Assembly: GCA_040398425.1 (NCBI GenBank)
Contig: JBBATZ010000035.1
Coordinates: 1-45,499, forward strand
Reading direction: 5' to 3'
Origin: UBA7672 sp040398425
GTDB lineage: Bacteria; Pseudomonadota; Alphaproteobacteria; Caulobacterales; Hyphomonadaceae
Length of the DNA: 45,499 nucleotides
The translations under genes and the position numbers were made by a program. The stretch's first letter is position 1; every line of letters starts with the position of its first letter. Under the pieces are notes generated by a model. That model had not been told where the DNA came from. It searched no databases and saw nothing but the letters and a program-made list of their open reading frames with translations. Of this stretch, positions 1-7,831 are shown piece by piece.

Positions 1-2
1 TC

Positions 3-260
3 ACAGTGGTCGGGATCATCCTCGTGGCGGTGGTGGCTGCCGGCGTGTGGCTGAAGCCGCCGCTGCAGAAGATGCGCGATGGTGTCGAGGAAGGTCTCAA
101 GGAATATGCGCGCGCGCATCTGAAGCCGGGAGAGACGATGCCTGATGTTACACACGAGGAGTCGCGCGACTGGGCGATTGCTGTCAGCCATGTGGCGACG
201 GTGGGCGAGAAAACGTTCTACTGCGTCGGCGCTTTCAAGGTGACGATCTGCAATCTCTAG
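3..260 (+). CDS. Small membrane-anchored protein, 5' end outside the window
   Basis: This reading frame is open from the left edge of the window and stops at 258-260, giving 85 visible residues. The first 16 or so residues are hydrophobic (VVGIILVAVVAAGVWL), which looks like the end of a single membrane anchor. The rest is a short soluble domain with two late cysteines (YCVGAF and TICNL). An internal GTG at position 6 could be a start, but the membrane segment would then be unusually short, so I think the true start lies upstream. I do not recognise the family. Confidence 0.55.
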   Translation, partial: TVVGIILVAVVAAGVWLKPPLQKMRDGVEEGLKEYARAHLKPGETMPDVTHEESRDWAIAVSHVATVGEKTFYCVGAFKVTICNL

Positions 261-292
261 ACGAAAGCGGCCCTCACGCGTTGCGACTCGTC

Positions 293-760
293 CTACGGGC
301 CTGATGCGAGGCCGGTGGCGGGGCCGATGTCGAATGCGTTGTTCGTCTGCTGCTGCCGGTCGGGACTCTTGGTCACCTGGAACTCGTACTTCATCGGAAA
401 GTTGCAGACGGCGACAGGCGTTGAGGCCTTCATTGCCGGATTGAGCTGGAGGCCTTTCGCCCATTTCAGCACGGCATTGTCGAGATTGGCAAAGCCGCTG
501 GTCTGGGCGAGGTCCGCCTTGCTGACCTGGCCGTCGGCTTCGACGCAGAGCTTTATCCGCACCACACCGGCTTCCTTCTTCGGGCGCGATTCACGCGGAT
601 AGGCGGGCAGGGGCGTGTTGGGACGAAGGGTCGGGTCCGATGTTGCGTCTGTCGCGGCTGGCGATTGTGGTTCGGCGTGCGCAGAAGGCGGCAGCGCAGC
701 CAAGAGGCCGGGGAAGGTAAGGCTCGCGATCATCAGGCAGCAGGCGGTGGTCCGTCTCAT
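293..760 (-). CDS. TonB C-terminal-domain protein, periplasmic
   Basis: The 155-residue product starts with a clear Sec signal peptide (MRRTTACCLMIASL, then a hydrophobic core ending PPSAHA) and would be exported. After a Pro-rich linker (RPNTPLPAYPRESR) comes a domain of the TonB C-terminal type: AGVVRIKLCVEADGQVSKAD, then SGFANLDNAVLKWAKGLQLNPA. In canonical TonB this domain contacts outer-membrane receptors, but here there is no uncleaved N-terminal anchor and no ExbBD genes nearby, so an energy-transducing role is not shown. I chose the ATG at 760 because GGGAGA sits just upstream and the signal peptide begins there. A longer frame from 820 would bury that signal. Two cysteines in the domain (LCVEAD and AVCNFP) might pair. 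Confidence 0.75.
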   Translation of the reverse strand: MRRTTACCLMIASLTFPGLLAALPPSAHAEPQSPAATDATSDPTLRPNTPLPAYPRESRPKKEAGVVRIKLCVEADGQVSKADLAQTSGFANLDNAVLKWAKGLQLNPAMKASTPVAVCNFPMKYEFQVTKSPDRQQQTNNAFDIGPATGLASGP

Positions 761-851
761 CCTGTCTCCCCAATGTCCAAGGCAAGCAGGATCTTTAGAC
801 ATGGCGTCGAAGGCGCGCAATGCGCGGCAGGCTTCGCTTTGGAGGGCAACA

Positions 852-884
852 AAAAAGCCGGTCCCGACGGGACCGGCTTTTTAT
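852..884 (-). terminator. Intrinsic terminator of cspA, bidirectional
   Basis: A perfect 14-bp stem (852-865 with 869-882, core GCCGGTCCC/GGGACCGGC) has a 3-nt loop and A/T runs on both sides. Read leftward it ends in six T and lies about 65 bases past the cspA stop codon. Read rightward it also ends in a T run, so it can work in both directions. Confidence 0.9.
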
Positions 885-946
885 TTCCCGCCCGTAATCG
901 GCGCGGCTGCACGCGCACGCTGACAGGCAGTTGATTGCTGCAGCGA

Positions 947-1156
947 TTAGCTGACGCGCAGGTTCACGGCCGACATTTTGCCCGAGCGTTTGTCGGCTTG
1001 TTCTTCGAACGTGATCTTCTGACCGTCAGCGAGGCTGCGGAGGCCGGCCGCTTCGACAGCGCTGATGTGGACGAACACGTCTTTCGCGCCGTTATCCGGC
1101 TGGATGAAGCCGTAGCCTTTGGTGGTGTTGAACCACTTAACAGTACCCGTAGCCAT
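947..1156 (-). CDS. cspA: Cold-shock family protein, single CSD
   Basis: This 69-residue protein has one cold-shock domain. It opens with ATGTVKWFNTTKGYGFI, which contains the RNP1-type motif KGYGFI, followed by the RNP2-type motif DVFVHIS. Such proteins bind single-stranded RNA and DNA and act as RNA chaperones in the cytoplasm. Length is normal for the CspA family. The ATG at 1156 is preceded by AAGGAAG at good spacing. A strong terminator lies downstream. The roughly 300-base gene-free stretch on the upstream side is long enough for the extended leader typical of cspA genes, but I see no specific cold-box motif. Alphaproteobacteria usually carry several Csp paralogs, and this sequence alone does not say whether this one is cold-induced. 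Confidence 0.93.
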   Translation of the reverse strand: MATGTVKWFNTTKGYGFIQPDNGAKDVFVHISAVEAAGLRSLADGQKITFEEQADKRSGKMSAVNLRVS

Positions 1157-1455
1157 TATAGTCTTCCTTGAAACATTACGTGACGGCGTCCGCGCGCACG
1201 CGATCCGCCTTTTGGGACAATCAAGTGTGGGTGGATGTCGTCAGCGGGCGCCGGGAGCCAATAAGGGCAGGGCGGGCCAAGTCGTCGGCCGTAAACTCGA
1301 TCTGGTCCCTATACCCCATTTCAAAGCGGATAGCAAAAGCGTTCAGCGGAAGCCGCTCTGGCTTGATTCCGGAGCGTTCGGGGCGCATTTTGAGGTATGT
1401 CGTTCTTTCGGAGCGCGGACAAGGGCCGCGCGGGGGGCGCCGCCCGGAGGCCCCT
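1157..1455. other. Intergenic region between divergent cspA and a small gene
   Basis: About 300 bases lie between the cspA start (leftward) and the small gene starting at 1456 (rightward). It must hold both promoters and probably a long cspA leader. I see GC-rich inverted repeats near 1343-1356 (AGCGG/CCGCT) and just before 1446, but no recognisable RNA gene, riboswitch or consensus promoter. Confidence 0.5.
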
Positions 1456-1725
1456 ATGTCAATTGAAACGCTGATCCCTGGAATGTCCGAGGACGAACTC
1501 GAAAATCTTCAGACCAATGCAACGCGCATCGCGAAGGGGCCTGCGTCCAAGCAGCAAGCCGAGGCAGAACGCCTTCTACCGATCATCGCTGACGCGCTGA
1601 TCGTCCGTCGCGGCGTAGATTCCGCCGCGTCTTCAGAAAAGAAAGCCGCCCGCGCGAAAGACATCGCCGCCGCTCGCGCCAAGCGTACGGCGCAGCGCAA
1701 GGCGACGGCTGAAGCCGAGAAATAG
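1456..1725 (+). CDS. Small Lys/Arg/Ala-rich protein of unknown function
   Basis: The product is 89 residues. I chose the ATG at 1456 because GGAGG lies 5 bases upstream. A longer frame from 1168 has no such site and runs through GC-rich non-coding-looking sequence. The N-terminal half (MSIETLIPGMSEDELENLQT) resembles an acidic helix-turn-helix segment, followed by a helix IADALIVRRG. The last 35 residues are almost entirely Ala, Lys and Arg (KKAARAKDIAAARAKRTAQR), a basic tail like those of histone-like or nucleic-acid-binding proteins. I do not recognise a family. It is monocistronic, ending in a terminator that starts two bases after the stop codon. Confidence 0.7.
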   Translation: MSIETLIPGMSEDELENLQTNATRIAKGPASKQQAEAERLLPIIADALIVRRGVDSAASSEKKAARAKDIAAARAKRTAQRKATAEAEK

Positions 1726-1726
1726 A

Positions 1727-1752
1727 AAAGCCGGCTCAACGAGCCGGCTTTC
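1727..1752 (+). terminator. Intrinsic terminator, shared by 1456-1725 and ftsK
   Basis: An 11-bp perfect stem (AAAGCCGGCTC and its complement, loop AAC) lies directly after the stop at 1725. Rightward it is followed by TCCTT. Leftward it ends in CTTTTCTATTT, so it should also terminate ftsK transcripts arriving from the right. Confidence 0.85.
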
Positions 1753-1790
1753 CTTACTGTCCGCATTTCAATCCGCGTACTGACGTTTCG

Positions 1791-4373
1791 TCAGGCAGCG
1801 TCCTCGTGCGACGAGTCTGAAGTGCGGCCATCTCGCGAGAGGATCTGGCGCTTGCCGGAATGGTCGGCGGCCGAGATGACGCCTTCGCGCTCCATGCGCT
1901 CGATCATTGAAGCGGCACGGTTGTAGCCGACGCGCAGGACGCGCTGGACGTAGGAGGTGGTGGGGCGCTTGTCGCGCACTACGGCGGCGACGGCATCGCG
2001 GTACATGTCTTCTTCCGGATCGCCCGATTTGACGCCGAACGCAGCGTCCGCCACCGAGGCTTCTTCTTCGACGTCGTCGGTGATGCCTTCCACGTATTGC
2101 GGCTGGCCCTGATCCTTGAGCCAGTTCACGACGCGCTCGACTTCCTCGTCCTTCACGAACGGGCCATGCACGCGGGAAATCTTGCCGCCCGACTGCATCC
2201 AGAGAAGGTCGCCCATGCCGAGCAGTTGTTCGGCGCCCTGCTCGCCGAGAATGGTGCGCGAGTCGATCTTGGTGGTGACCATGTACGAGATACGGGTCGG
2301 GAAGTTCGCCTTGATCGTACCGGTGATGACGTCGACCGAGGGACGCTGCGTCGCGGTGATGAGGTGGATGCCGGCGGCGCGCGCCATCTGGGCGATACGC
2401 TGCACGGCGCCCTCGATGTCCTTGCCGGCGACGAGCATCAGGTCAGCCATCTCGTCGATGATGACCACGATGTGCGGCATCGGCTCGGGCTTCATTGCCT
2501 CGTTCTCGAAGATCGGCTCGCCGGTCTCCTTGTTCCAGCCGGTCTGCACCTGGCGGGTGAGATGCTCGCCCTTCGCTGCGGCTTCCTCGGCCTTCTGGTT
2601 GAAGCCCGCGAGGTTGCGCACGCCCATCTTGGACATGATCTCGTAGCGGCTCTCCATTTCGCGCACGACCCATTTGAGGGCCAGTACGGCCTTCTGCGGA
2701 TCAGTGACGACCGGCGCCAGAAGGTGCGGGATGCCCTCGTAGATCGAGAGTTCCAGCATTTTCGGGTCGATCATGATGAAGCGGCACTTCTCGGGCGGCA
2801 GCTTGAACATCAGCGACAGGATCATCGCGTTGATGCCGACCGACTTGCCCGAGCCGGTGGTGCCGGCGATGAGCAGGTGAGGCATCTTGCCGAGATCGCC
2901 GATCTGGGGCTGGCCCTCGATGCTCTCGCCGAGTGCGAGGGGCAGGGCGGCGCGTGAGCGTGTGAATTCGTTCGCGGTAAGCAGGTCGCGGAGATAGACC
3001 GTCTCGCGCGTCGGGTTTGGCAGTTCGATGCCAATGGCGTTACGGCCGGGGATGACGGCGACGCGCGCAGAGGTCGCGGACATGGCGCGCGCAATATCTT
3101 CGGCGAGCGCGATGACCTTTGACGAACGTACGCCGGCGGCCGGTTCAAGTTCGAATAGCGTGACGACAGGGCCGGGACGGACTTCGGTGATGCGACCCTT
3201 GACGCCGAACTCGGTGAGCACGCCGCCGAGGCGGTCGGCCATGTCGAGCAGTCGGGCTTCGTCGACTTCCGAGCGGCGGGCCGGCGGGACGTCGAGTAGC
3301 TCGATCGGCGGCACGGCGCTGTTGGCGTCGCGCACGCGGGCCGACTGTGTCGCGCCGGTGCTGGTGGTGGGCGCGCGGACTGCGCTGCCTTGGCTGGCGG
3401 GCGAGGCGGGGCGTTGAACCGTGCGCGGCGAGGCAGGCGGGACGGGCGCAGCTGCGGAGGTGGGTTCGGCCGGAACAGGGCGGCCTTCGAGCACGCGCGG
3501 GACGATGGGGCGCTGGCGGTTCGCGGTTTCGGAGTTCTCGACGGCGGTGAAGAAACCGCGCTCGCCATCCGCGAAGCCGTCATCCTCGGTGAAGACGATC
3601 GGCTCGATGACTTCCTTGGGCTTGTGACCCAGCAGGCGCATCACGCCTTCAAGCAGGCCGGCATTCGCGACCGGGCGCGAGGCGAGGGCGGGTACGCCGG
3701 CAATGTTCGGCTGATGGCCGAACTCGGGTTGGGGTTCGGGTTTCCTGGTGAGAGCGCGCCACAGCGAGGTGGCGTCGCTGGCGCCCATGCCCATCGCCAT
3801 TGCAGCGAACAGAATGGCGCAGAGACCGGCGAGGGCGGAGGCCCAGACCTGCGGTTCGGGTATCTTCAGCGCTGCGAAGGGTGTTGCTGTCACGACCAGC
3901 ATCACTTCGCCAACGACGCCGCCCAGACCAGCCGACATGTCCCACGATTTGGGGATCGGCCATTCCGCGAGGCAGCAGGCCGCGAACAGGATGGCGGCGA
4001 GCCCCCACATCCAGGACGCAGGATCCTGCTGGCCAATGCCGAAGGCGCGGCGGACGCCGCCGATCATCAGGCCAAAGCCGAGCAGGATCGCCGTCCAGCC
4101 GAAGCCCTGCATCAGCACGTCGCCAAGGCTGGCGCCGACGATGCCGAACATGTTCTCGGGAGACGCTTCGCTGATCAGCCCGGTTCCGACATCGCGCACG
4201 CGGGCGACCGCCATGTTGAAGCTTGGATCGCCAGCCGAATAGGACGAGCAGGCACCGCAAATGAACACGCCGACAGAGAACGCCGCCAGTCCGCTGAGAA
4301 AGCGGCTAAACCCACGAGACCCCTGGGCCTCGTAGCCGTCGTCCTCGGAATGGGGCGCACGGGGATGCGGCAT
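1791..4373 (-). CDS. ftsK: DNA translocase FtsK
   Basis: FtsK is a hexameric ATP-driven DNA pump that links chromosome dimer resolution and terminus segregation to the division septum. This 860-residue protein has the full layout: four or five N-terminal membrane helices (about residues 20-200), a Pro/Ala-rich linker (about 200-365), the RecA-like motor, and a C-terminal winged-helix gamma domain (last 70 residues, with TTSYVQRVLRVGYNRAAS) that reads KOPS sequences. The Walker A motif is GTTGSGKS at 504-511 and the Walker B region VVIIDEMADL at 636-645. I placed the start at the ATG at 4373, which has AAGGA upstream and begins MPHPRAPH. A GTG at 4418 would add 15 residues. The gene stands alone between two terminators. 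Confidence 0.96.
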   Translation of the reverse strand: MPHPRAPHSEDDGYEAQGSRGFSRFLSGLAAFSVGVFICGACSSYSAGDPSFNMAVARVRDVGTGLISEASPENMFGIVGASLGDVLMQGFGWTAILLGFGLMIGGVRRAFGIGQQDPASWMWGLAAILFAACCLAEWPIPKSWDMSAGLGGVVGEVMLVVTATPFAALKIPEPQVWASALAGLCAILFAAMAMGMGASDATSLWRALTRKPEPQPEFGHQPNIAGVPALASRPVANAGLLEGVMRLLGHKPKEVIEPIVFTEDDGFADGERGFFTAVENSETANRQRPIVPRVLEGRPVPAEPTSAAAPVPPASPRTVQRPASPASQGSAVRAPTTSTGATQSARVRDANSAVPPIELLDVPPARRSEVDEARLLDMADRLGGVLTEFGVKGRITEVRPGPVVTLFELEPAAGVRSSKVIALAEDIARAMSATSARVAVIPGRNAIGIELPNPTRETVYLRDLLTANEFTRSRAALPLALGESIEGQPQIGDLGKMPHLLIAGTTGSGKSVGINAMILSLMFKLPPEKCRFIMIDPKMLELSIYEGIPHLLAPVVTDPQKAVLALKWVVREMESRYEIMSKMGVRNLAGFNQKAEEAAAKGEHLTRQVQTGWNKETGEPIFENEAMKPEPMPHIVVIIDEMADLMLVAGKDIEGAVQRIAQMARAAGIHLITATQRPSVDVITGTIKANFPTRISYMVTTKIDSRTILGEQGAEQLLGMGDLLWMQSGGKISRVHGPFVKDEEVERVVNWLKDQGQPQYVEGITDDVEEEASVADAAFGVKSGDPEEDMYRDAVAAVVRDKRPTTSYVQRVLRVGYNRAASMIERMEREGVISAADHSGKRQILSRDGRTSDSSHEDAA

Positions 4374-4864
4374 GCCGTTGTCCTTGCAGAAAACAGGATT
4401 GATAGCGCCCAAAGACACTGGCGCGGGCAGCCTTAACGGGCTGCTACCAAATGGCCTTATCTACAGGACACCAACGGGAAAAAATCGTTACCGCGGCGTT
4501 CTGAATTGAGGCAGGGCGCACGCCAAAAAAGGGTCCCGGACGCATGGAGGCGCATCCGGGACCTATCCCCATGATCCGGCCTTGCGGCGGTCAATGAACG
4601 TGCCCAGCGCGCTTCGCGGCTGACGCACGAACGCGCATCTAAGAGGCGGTCCCGACGGATTGGATTGCCCTGAACGGAAGCGAGCCGCCGGGCCGGCGCC
4701 TAACAATTGTGCATCTGCGAGCGAGTCCAGAAAGCCGCAGGGGCCTTTGCTTGTCCATTGGGCAGCCGGAAGCCCCTATCGATTTCGCATCTGCGAGGGG
4801 CGGTCTTGCCGGGTCGCAGGTGTGTTCTTGTGCGCCGGTTGCTAGCCAACCTCAGGGGAAACAA
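4374..4864. other. Gene-free gap between divergent ftsK and amtB
   Basis: The 491 bases hold the ftsK and amtB promoters and no convincing protein gene. Visible structure includes an inverted repeat GCAGCC-TTAACG-GGCTGC at 4427-4444 just upstream of ftsK, a leftward-oriented intrinsic terminator at 4525-4563 with no gene to serve, and an 11-base direct repeat GCATCTGCGAG at 4711-4721 and 4787-4797 in the amtB leader. I looked for a sigma-54 promoter (GG-N10-GC with TTGC) ahead of amtB and found none with correct spacing. Confidence 0.6.
4525..4563 (-). terminator. Orphan leftward intrinsic terminator
   Basis: GGTCCCGGA at 4532-4540 pairs with TCCGGGACC at 4555-4563. On the minus strand this stem is followed by CTTTTTT (4525-4531). 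No minus-strand gene lies between it and amtB, so it either ends a small untranslated RNA, attenuates the ftsK leader or blocks antisense transcription from amtB. Confidence 0.7.
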
Positions 4865-6463
4865 ATGGCGAATAAAATCAGTCGATTAGATCGACTTTCG
4901 CTTTGGGGGGCCGGTCTGAAGGCCGGTATGGCTGCAATCGCAGCTGCATTCATGTTCTCAACGCTGAGCCCAGCCCTGGCCCAGCCGACGCCGGAAGCGC
5001 CTCCCGTGGTGGAAGCGCCGGCGACGGCGGTGCCTGATGCTGCTGCGCCAGTTGAGGCAGCTGCGCCGGACGCGGCGCCTGCCGAAGAAGCCGCCGCCGA
5101 CCAGACCGTGCCGTTCGTCGACAAGGGCGACACGACCTGGATGCTGGTCTCGACGATCCTCGTCCTGTTGATGATCCTGCCAGGGCTCGCCCTGTTCTAC
5201 GGCGGCCTCGTCCGCACGAAAAACATGCTGTCCATGCTGATGCAGATCTCGGTCGTGACCGTGATCGGCATGATCTCCTGGGTGTTCTGGGGCTACTCGC
5301 TGGCTTTCACGGGCGGACCTGAGGGGTTGAATCCCTTTATTGGCGGGATCAGCAAGCTGTTCCTTGCGGGCGTCGGCGTCGGTTCAAATGTCGAATCGTT
5401 TACGCCGGACGCGATCTTCCCGGAACTTGTGTTCGTCTGCTTCCAGATGACCTTCGCCTGCATCACCGCAGCGCTGGTTCTCGGCGGCGTGGCTGAGCGC
5501 GTGAAATTCGCGGGCGTGGTGATCTTTGCCTTCCTGTGGCCGCTGCTGTCCTACTACCCGATCGCGCACATGGTCTGGTGGTGGTCTGGCGCAACGTCGG
5601 CGGTCGGTCAGTCGATGGACGCGATCAATGGCGGCGCTGGCTTCATCTGGTCTGCTGGCGCCCTCGACTTTGCGGGCGGCACGGTGGTTCACATCAACGC
5701 CGGCATCGCAGCCCTCGTCGGTTGCCTCGTCCTCGGCAAACGCCTTGGCTACAAGCAACAGCCGATGCAACCTCACAACCTGGTCTGGACCTTCACAGGC
5801 GCCGGCCTTCTGTGGGTTGGCTGGTTCGGCTTCAACGCCGGCTCCAACCTCGAGTCGAACGGTTATGCCGGTCTTGCGATGATCAACACGCTCGTCGCCA
5901 CCGCCGCTGCGGGTCTGTCATGGACCGTCGCGGAGTGGGCAATGCGCGGCCGTCCGTCCATGCTGGGCATGGCTTCGGGTATCGTCGCAGGCCTCGTGGC
6001 CATCACGCCCGCCGCCGGTTTCGCCGGTCCGGTTGGCGCAATCATCCTCGGTCTCATCGTCTCGCCGGTCTGCCTGATCTTCTGCTCGGTCATCAAGAAC
6101 GCGCTGAAGTATGACGACAGCCTCGACGCCTTCGGTATCCACGGCATCGGCGGCATCATCGGCGCCATCGCAACGGGCTTCCTGGTTAGCCCTGACCTCG
6201 GCGGGGCCGGCCTGATCGACTGGAGCAAGTGCGCCCACGGCACGGCTGGCGCTCTCGGCGCCTGCGACGCTCTCCCCTACGTGATGACTGACCAGGTCAT
6301 CGCGCAGCTCAAAGGCGTCGCGATCACCGTGGTGTGGTCGGGCATAGCTTCCACGATCGTCTGGTTTGTCGTCAAAATCCTCACCGGCGGCCGCGTCAAG
6401 GCGGACGTCGAGGAAGAAGGCATCGACATCAACGAGCATGGCGAAGCAGCCTACCACCCGTAG
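4865..6463 (+). CDS. amtB: Ammonium transporter AmtB
   Basis: This 532-residue inner-membrane channel takes up ammonium/ammonia. It begins with a signal peptide (ending SPALAQ), then an unusually long Ala/Pro/Glu-rich periplasmic segment to about residue 90, then the eleven-helix Amt core starting near TTWMLVSTIL. The twin pore histidines are visible: H276 in VVHINAGIAAL and H426 in FGIHGIGG. The C-terminal tail (VEEEGIDINEHGEAAY) is the conserved region that contacts the PII protein GlnK. I chose the ATG at 4865 because AGGGGA precedes it. No glnK/glnB gene is adjacent, although glnK-amtB pairing is usual. The glnD gene 12 kb away encodes the enzyme that would uridylylate PII. A terminator follows. 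Confidence 0.95.
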   Translation: MANKISRLDRLSLWGAGLKAGMAAIAAAFMFSTLSPALAQPTPEAPPVVEAPATAVPDAAAPVEAAAPDAAPAEEAAADQTVPFVDKGDTTWMLVSTILVLLMILPGLALFYGGLVRTKNMLSMLMQISVVTVIGMISWVFWGYSLAFTGGPEGLNPFIGGISKLFLAGVGVGSNVESFTPDAIFPELVFVCFQMTFACITAALVLGGVAERVKFAGVVIFAFLWPLLSYYPIAHMVWWWSGATSAVGQSMDAINGGAGFIWSAGALDFAGGTVVHINAGIAALVGCLVLGKRLGYKQQPMQPHNLVWTFTGAGLLWVGWFGFNAGSNLESNGYAGLAMINTLVATAAAGLSWTVAEWAMRGRPSMLGMASGIVAGLVAITPAAGFAGPVGAIILGLIVSPVCLIFCSVIKNALKYDDSLDAFGIHGIGGIIGAIATGFLVSPDLGGAGLIDWSKCAHGTAGALGACDALPYVMTDQVIAQLKGVAITVVWSGIASTIVWFVVKILTGGRVKADVEEEGIDINEHGEAAYHP

Positions 6464-6520
6464 GACGCAAGCCTGTCCCTCCGCCGGACCGGCGCCGGAG
6501 AGGGACAACACATCGAAACG

Positions 6521-6554
6521 GGGGCGTGGTCATTCGGCCGCGCCCCTTTTTCTT
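6521..6554 (+). terminator. Intrinsic terminator of amtB
   Basis: A 9-bp stem GGGGCGTGG (6521-6529) pairs with CCGCGCCCC (6538-6546), including one G-T pair, and is followed by TTTTTCTTT. It lies 57 bases after amtB and only 10 bases before the next start codon, so the downstream hydroxylase gene needs its own promoter or depends on read-through. Confidence 0.88.
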
Positions 6555-6564
6555 TGGGGCCGTG

Positions 6565-7782
6565 ATGGACTACATCGGAGGCATGAAGCCTTCATCAGGA
6601 CCCCTCCGCTGCGACGTGGCCATTGCCGGGGGCGGACCCGTGGGCCTGACGCTGGCGCTGGCGCTGGCACGGCGGGGGTTCGAGGTCGTCGTTGTCGATG
6701 GCGCCCCGCCGCTGGACAAGACCCGGCCAGACACGCGGGCTTATTTCATTGCGCATGGGTGCTGGCGGATTTTCAGGGCGCTCGGGATCGAGGACCAGTT
6801 GTTGCCGGAGGCAGAACCGGTCACGCAAGTTGAAGCCGAAGGCCGCGTTGGCGGCATCTCCTTCATTGCGGAAGACTGCAGCGAGCCCGTGCTCGGCTAC
6901 ATGCTGAATGCGGGCGCGCTCAATGCGGCGCTGACGCGAGCGGTTGGTAAAGAGGGGAACATCCAGCTGCTGTCGGGCGTCAGAATCGCGCAGGCGGCGT
7001 TTGGCGCAGCGAGCGCGAGGCTGAAAATTGGCGATATCGACATCGAAGCGCCGCTGGTGGTTGGCGCCGACGGTCGCAATTCGCTGGTGCGGCGGGCGGC
7101 GAACATCCGTTTCGAAGGGCATGACTATGATGCGGCGGCGATCTCCACGACGGTAAGACTGGGCCGGCCGCACAATGGCGTCGCGCGGCAGATCTTCCTG
7201 CCCAACGGGCCGATGGCCGTGTTGCCGCTGAAGGACAATTGCGCGAACCTGATCTGGACGGAGAAGGCGGCCGTCGCGCAGGCTTTGGCCGAACTGGACC
7301 CGCATGATTTCGAGCTTGAACTCGCGAAGAAGGCAGGGGCTTTCCTGCCGGACGCGAAGCTTGCTGGACCGCGCCACACATTCCCGATCGGGCTCTATGT
7401 GGCGGAACGCTTTGAGTGCGAGCGCGTCGTGCTGGCCGGGGACGCAGCCCACGTCATTCATCCGCTGGCGGGGCAGGGCCTCAATCTTGGTCTCAAGGAC
7501 GTGGCAGCCCTGGTTGATGTGATCGGAGAAGCGGCGCGCGCCGGGCTCGACATCGGAGCGGCGAGCGCGTTGTCGCCCTATACGATCTGGCGGCGCGGCG
7601 ATGTGGTGGCGACGGCAGCCGCCATGGAGGGCTTTGCGCGGACGTTCACCTCGGCCCTGCCGGTCCGGCTGGCCGCGGGCGCCGCCATGGCCGTCGCCGG
7701 AACGATACCGCAGGCGCGCAAGCTTTTTGCGCGTGAGGCCGGCGGCGATCTTGGCGAGCTGCCGTCGCTGATGGCGCGCTAG
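6565..7782 (+). CDS. UbiH/COQ6-family FAD-dependent aromatic hydroxylase
   Basis: The 405-residue product is a class A flavoprotein monooxygenase of the kind that hydroxylates the ubiquinone ring. The N-terminal dinucleotide-binding motif is CDVAIAGGGPVGLTLALALA ending in an acidic position (VVVDG). The middle DG motif is LVVGADGRNSLVRRA. The second FAD-contacting motif is VLAGDAAHVIHPLAGQGLNL. All three are intact, so an active enzyme is expected. Which ring carbon it acts on cannot be told from sequence; alphaproteobacteria use varied sets of these enzymes (UbiH, UbiF, UbiI, UbiL types). The start is uncertain between ATG 6565 and ATG 6583, neither with an ideal ribosome site. The amtB terminator ends just upstream. 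Confidence 0.85.
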   Translation: MDYIGGMKPSSGPLRCDVAIAGGGPVGLTLALALARRGFEVVVVDGAPPLDKTRPDTRAYFIAHGCWRIFRALGIEDQLLPEAEPVTQVEAEGRVGGISFIAEDCSEPVLGYMLNAGALNAALTRAVGKEGNIQLLSGVRIAQAAFGAASARLKIGDIDIEAPLVVGADGRNSLVRRAANIRFEGHDYDAAAISTTVRLGRPHNGVARQIFLPNGPMAVLPLKDNCANLIWTEKAAVAQALAELDPHDFELELAKKAGAFLPDAKLAGPRHTFPIGLYVAERFECERVVLAGDAAHVIHPLAGQGLNLGLKDVAALVDVIGEAARAGLDIGAASALSPYTIWRRGDVVATAAAMEGFARTFTSALPVRLAAGAAMAVAGTIPQARKLFAREAGGDLGELPSLMAR

Positions 7783-7831
7783 CGAAAGCGCGTTAATCGT
7801 CTGGTTAGCCCGGCGCCACAGGGTCGGCGCG

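Noticed and set aside
2097..2957. Long plus-strand open frame opposite ftsK
   Set aside because: Antisense shadow of the FtsK motor domain, with no ribosome site and no domain content.
4740..4840. Possible sigma-54 promoter for amtB
   Set aside because: Several TTGC-like strings occur, but none has GG exactly ten bases before GC; the nearest is off by one and lacks the rest of the -24 element.
7793..7808. CtrA-like TTAA-N8-TTAG ahead of the hybrid kinase
   Set aside because: Spacer is eight rather than seven and the second half-site has a mismatch, so it does not meet the consensus.
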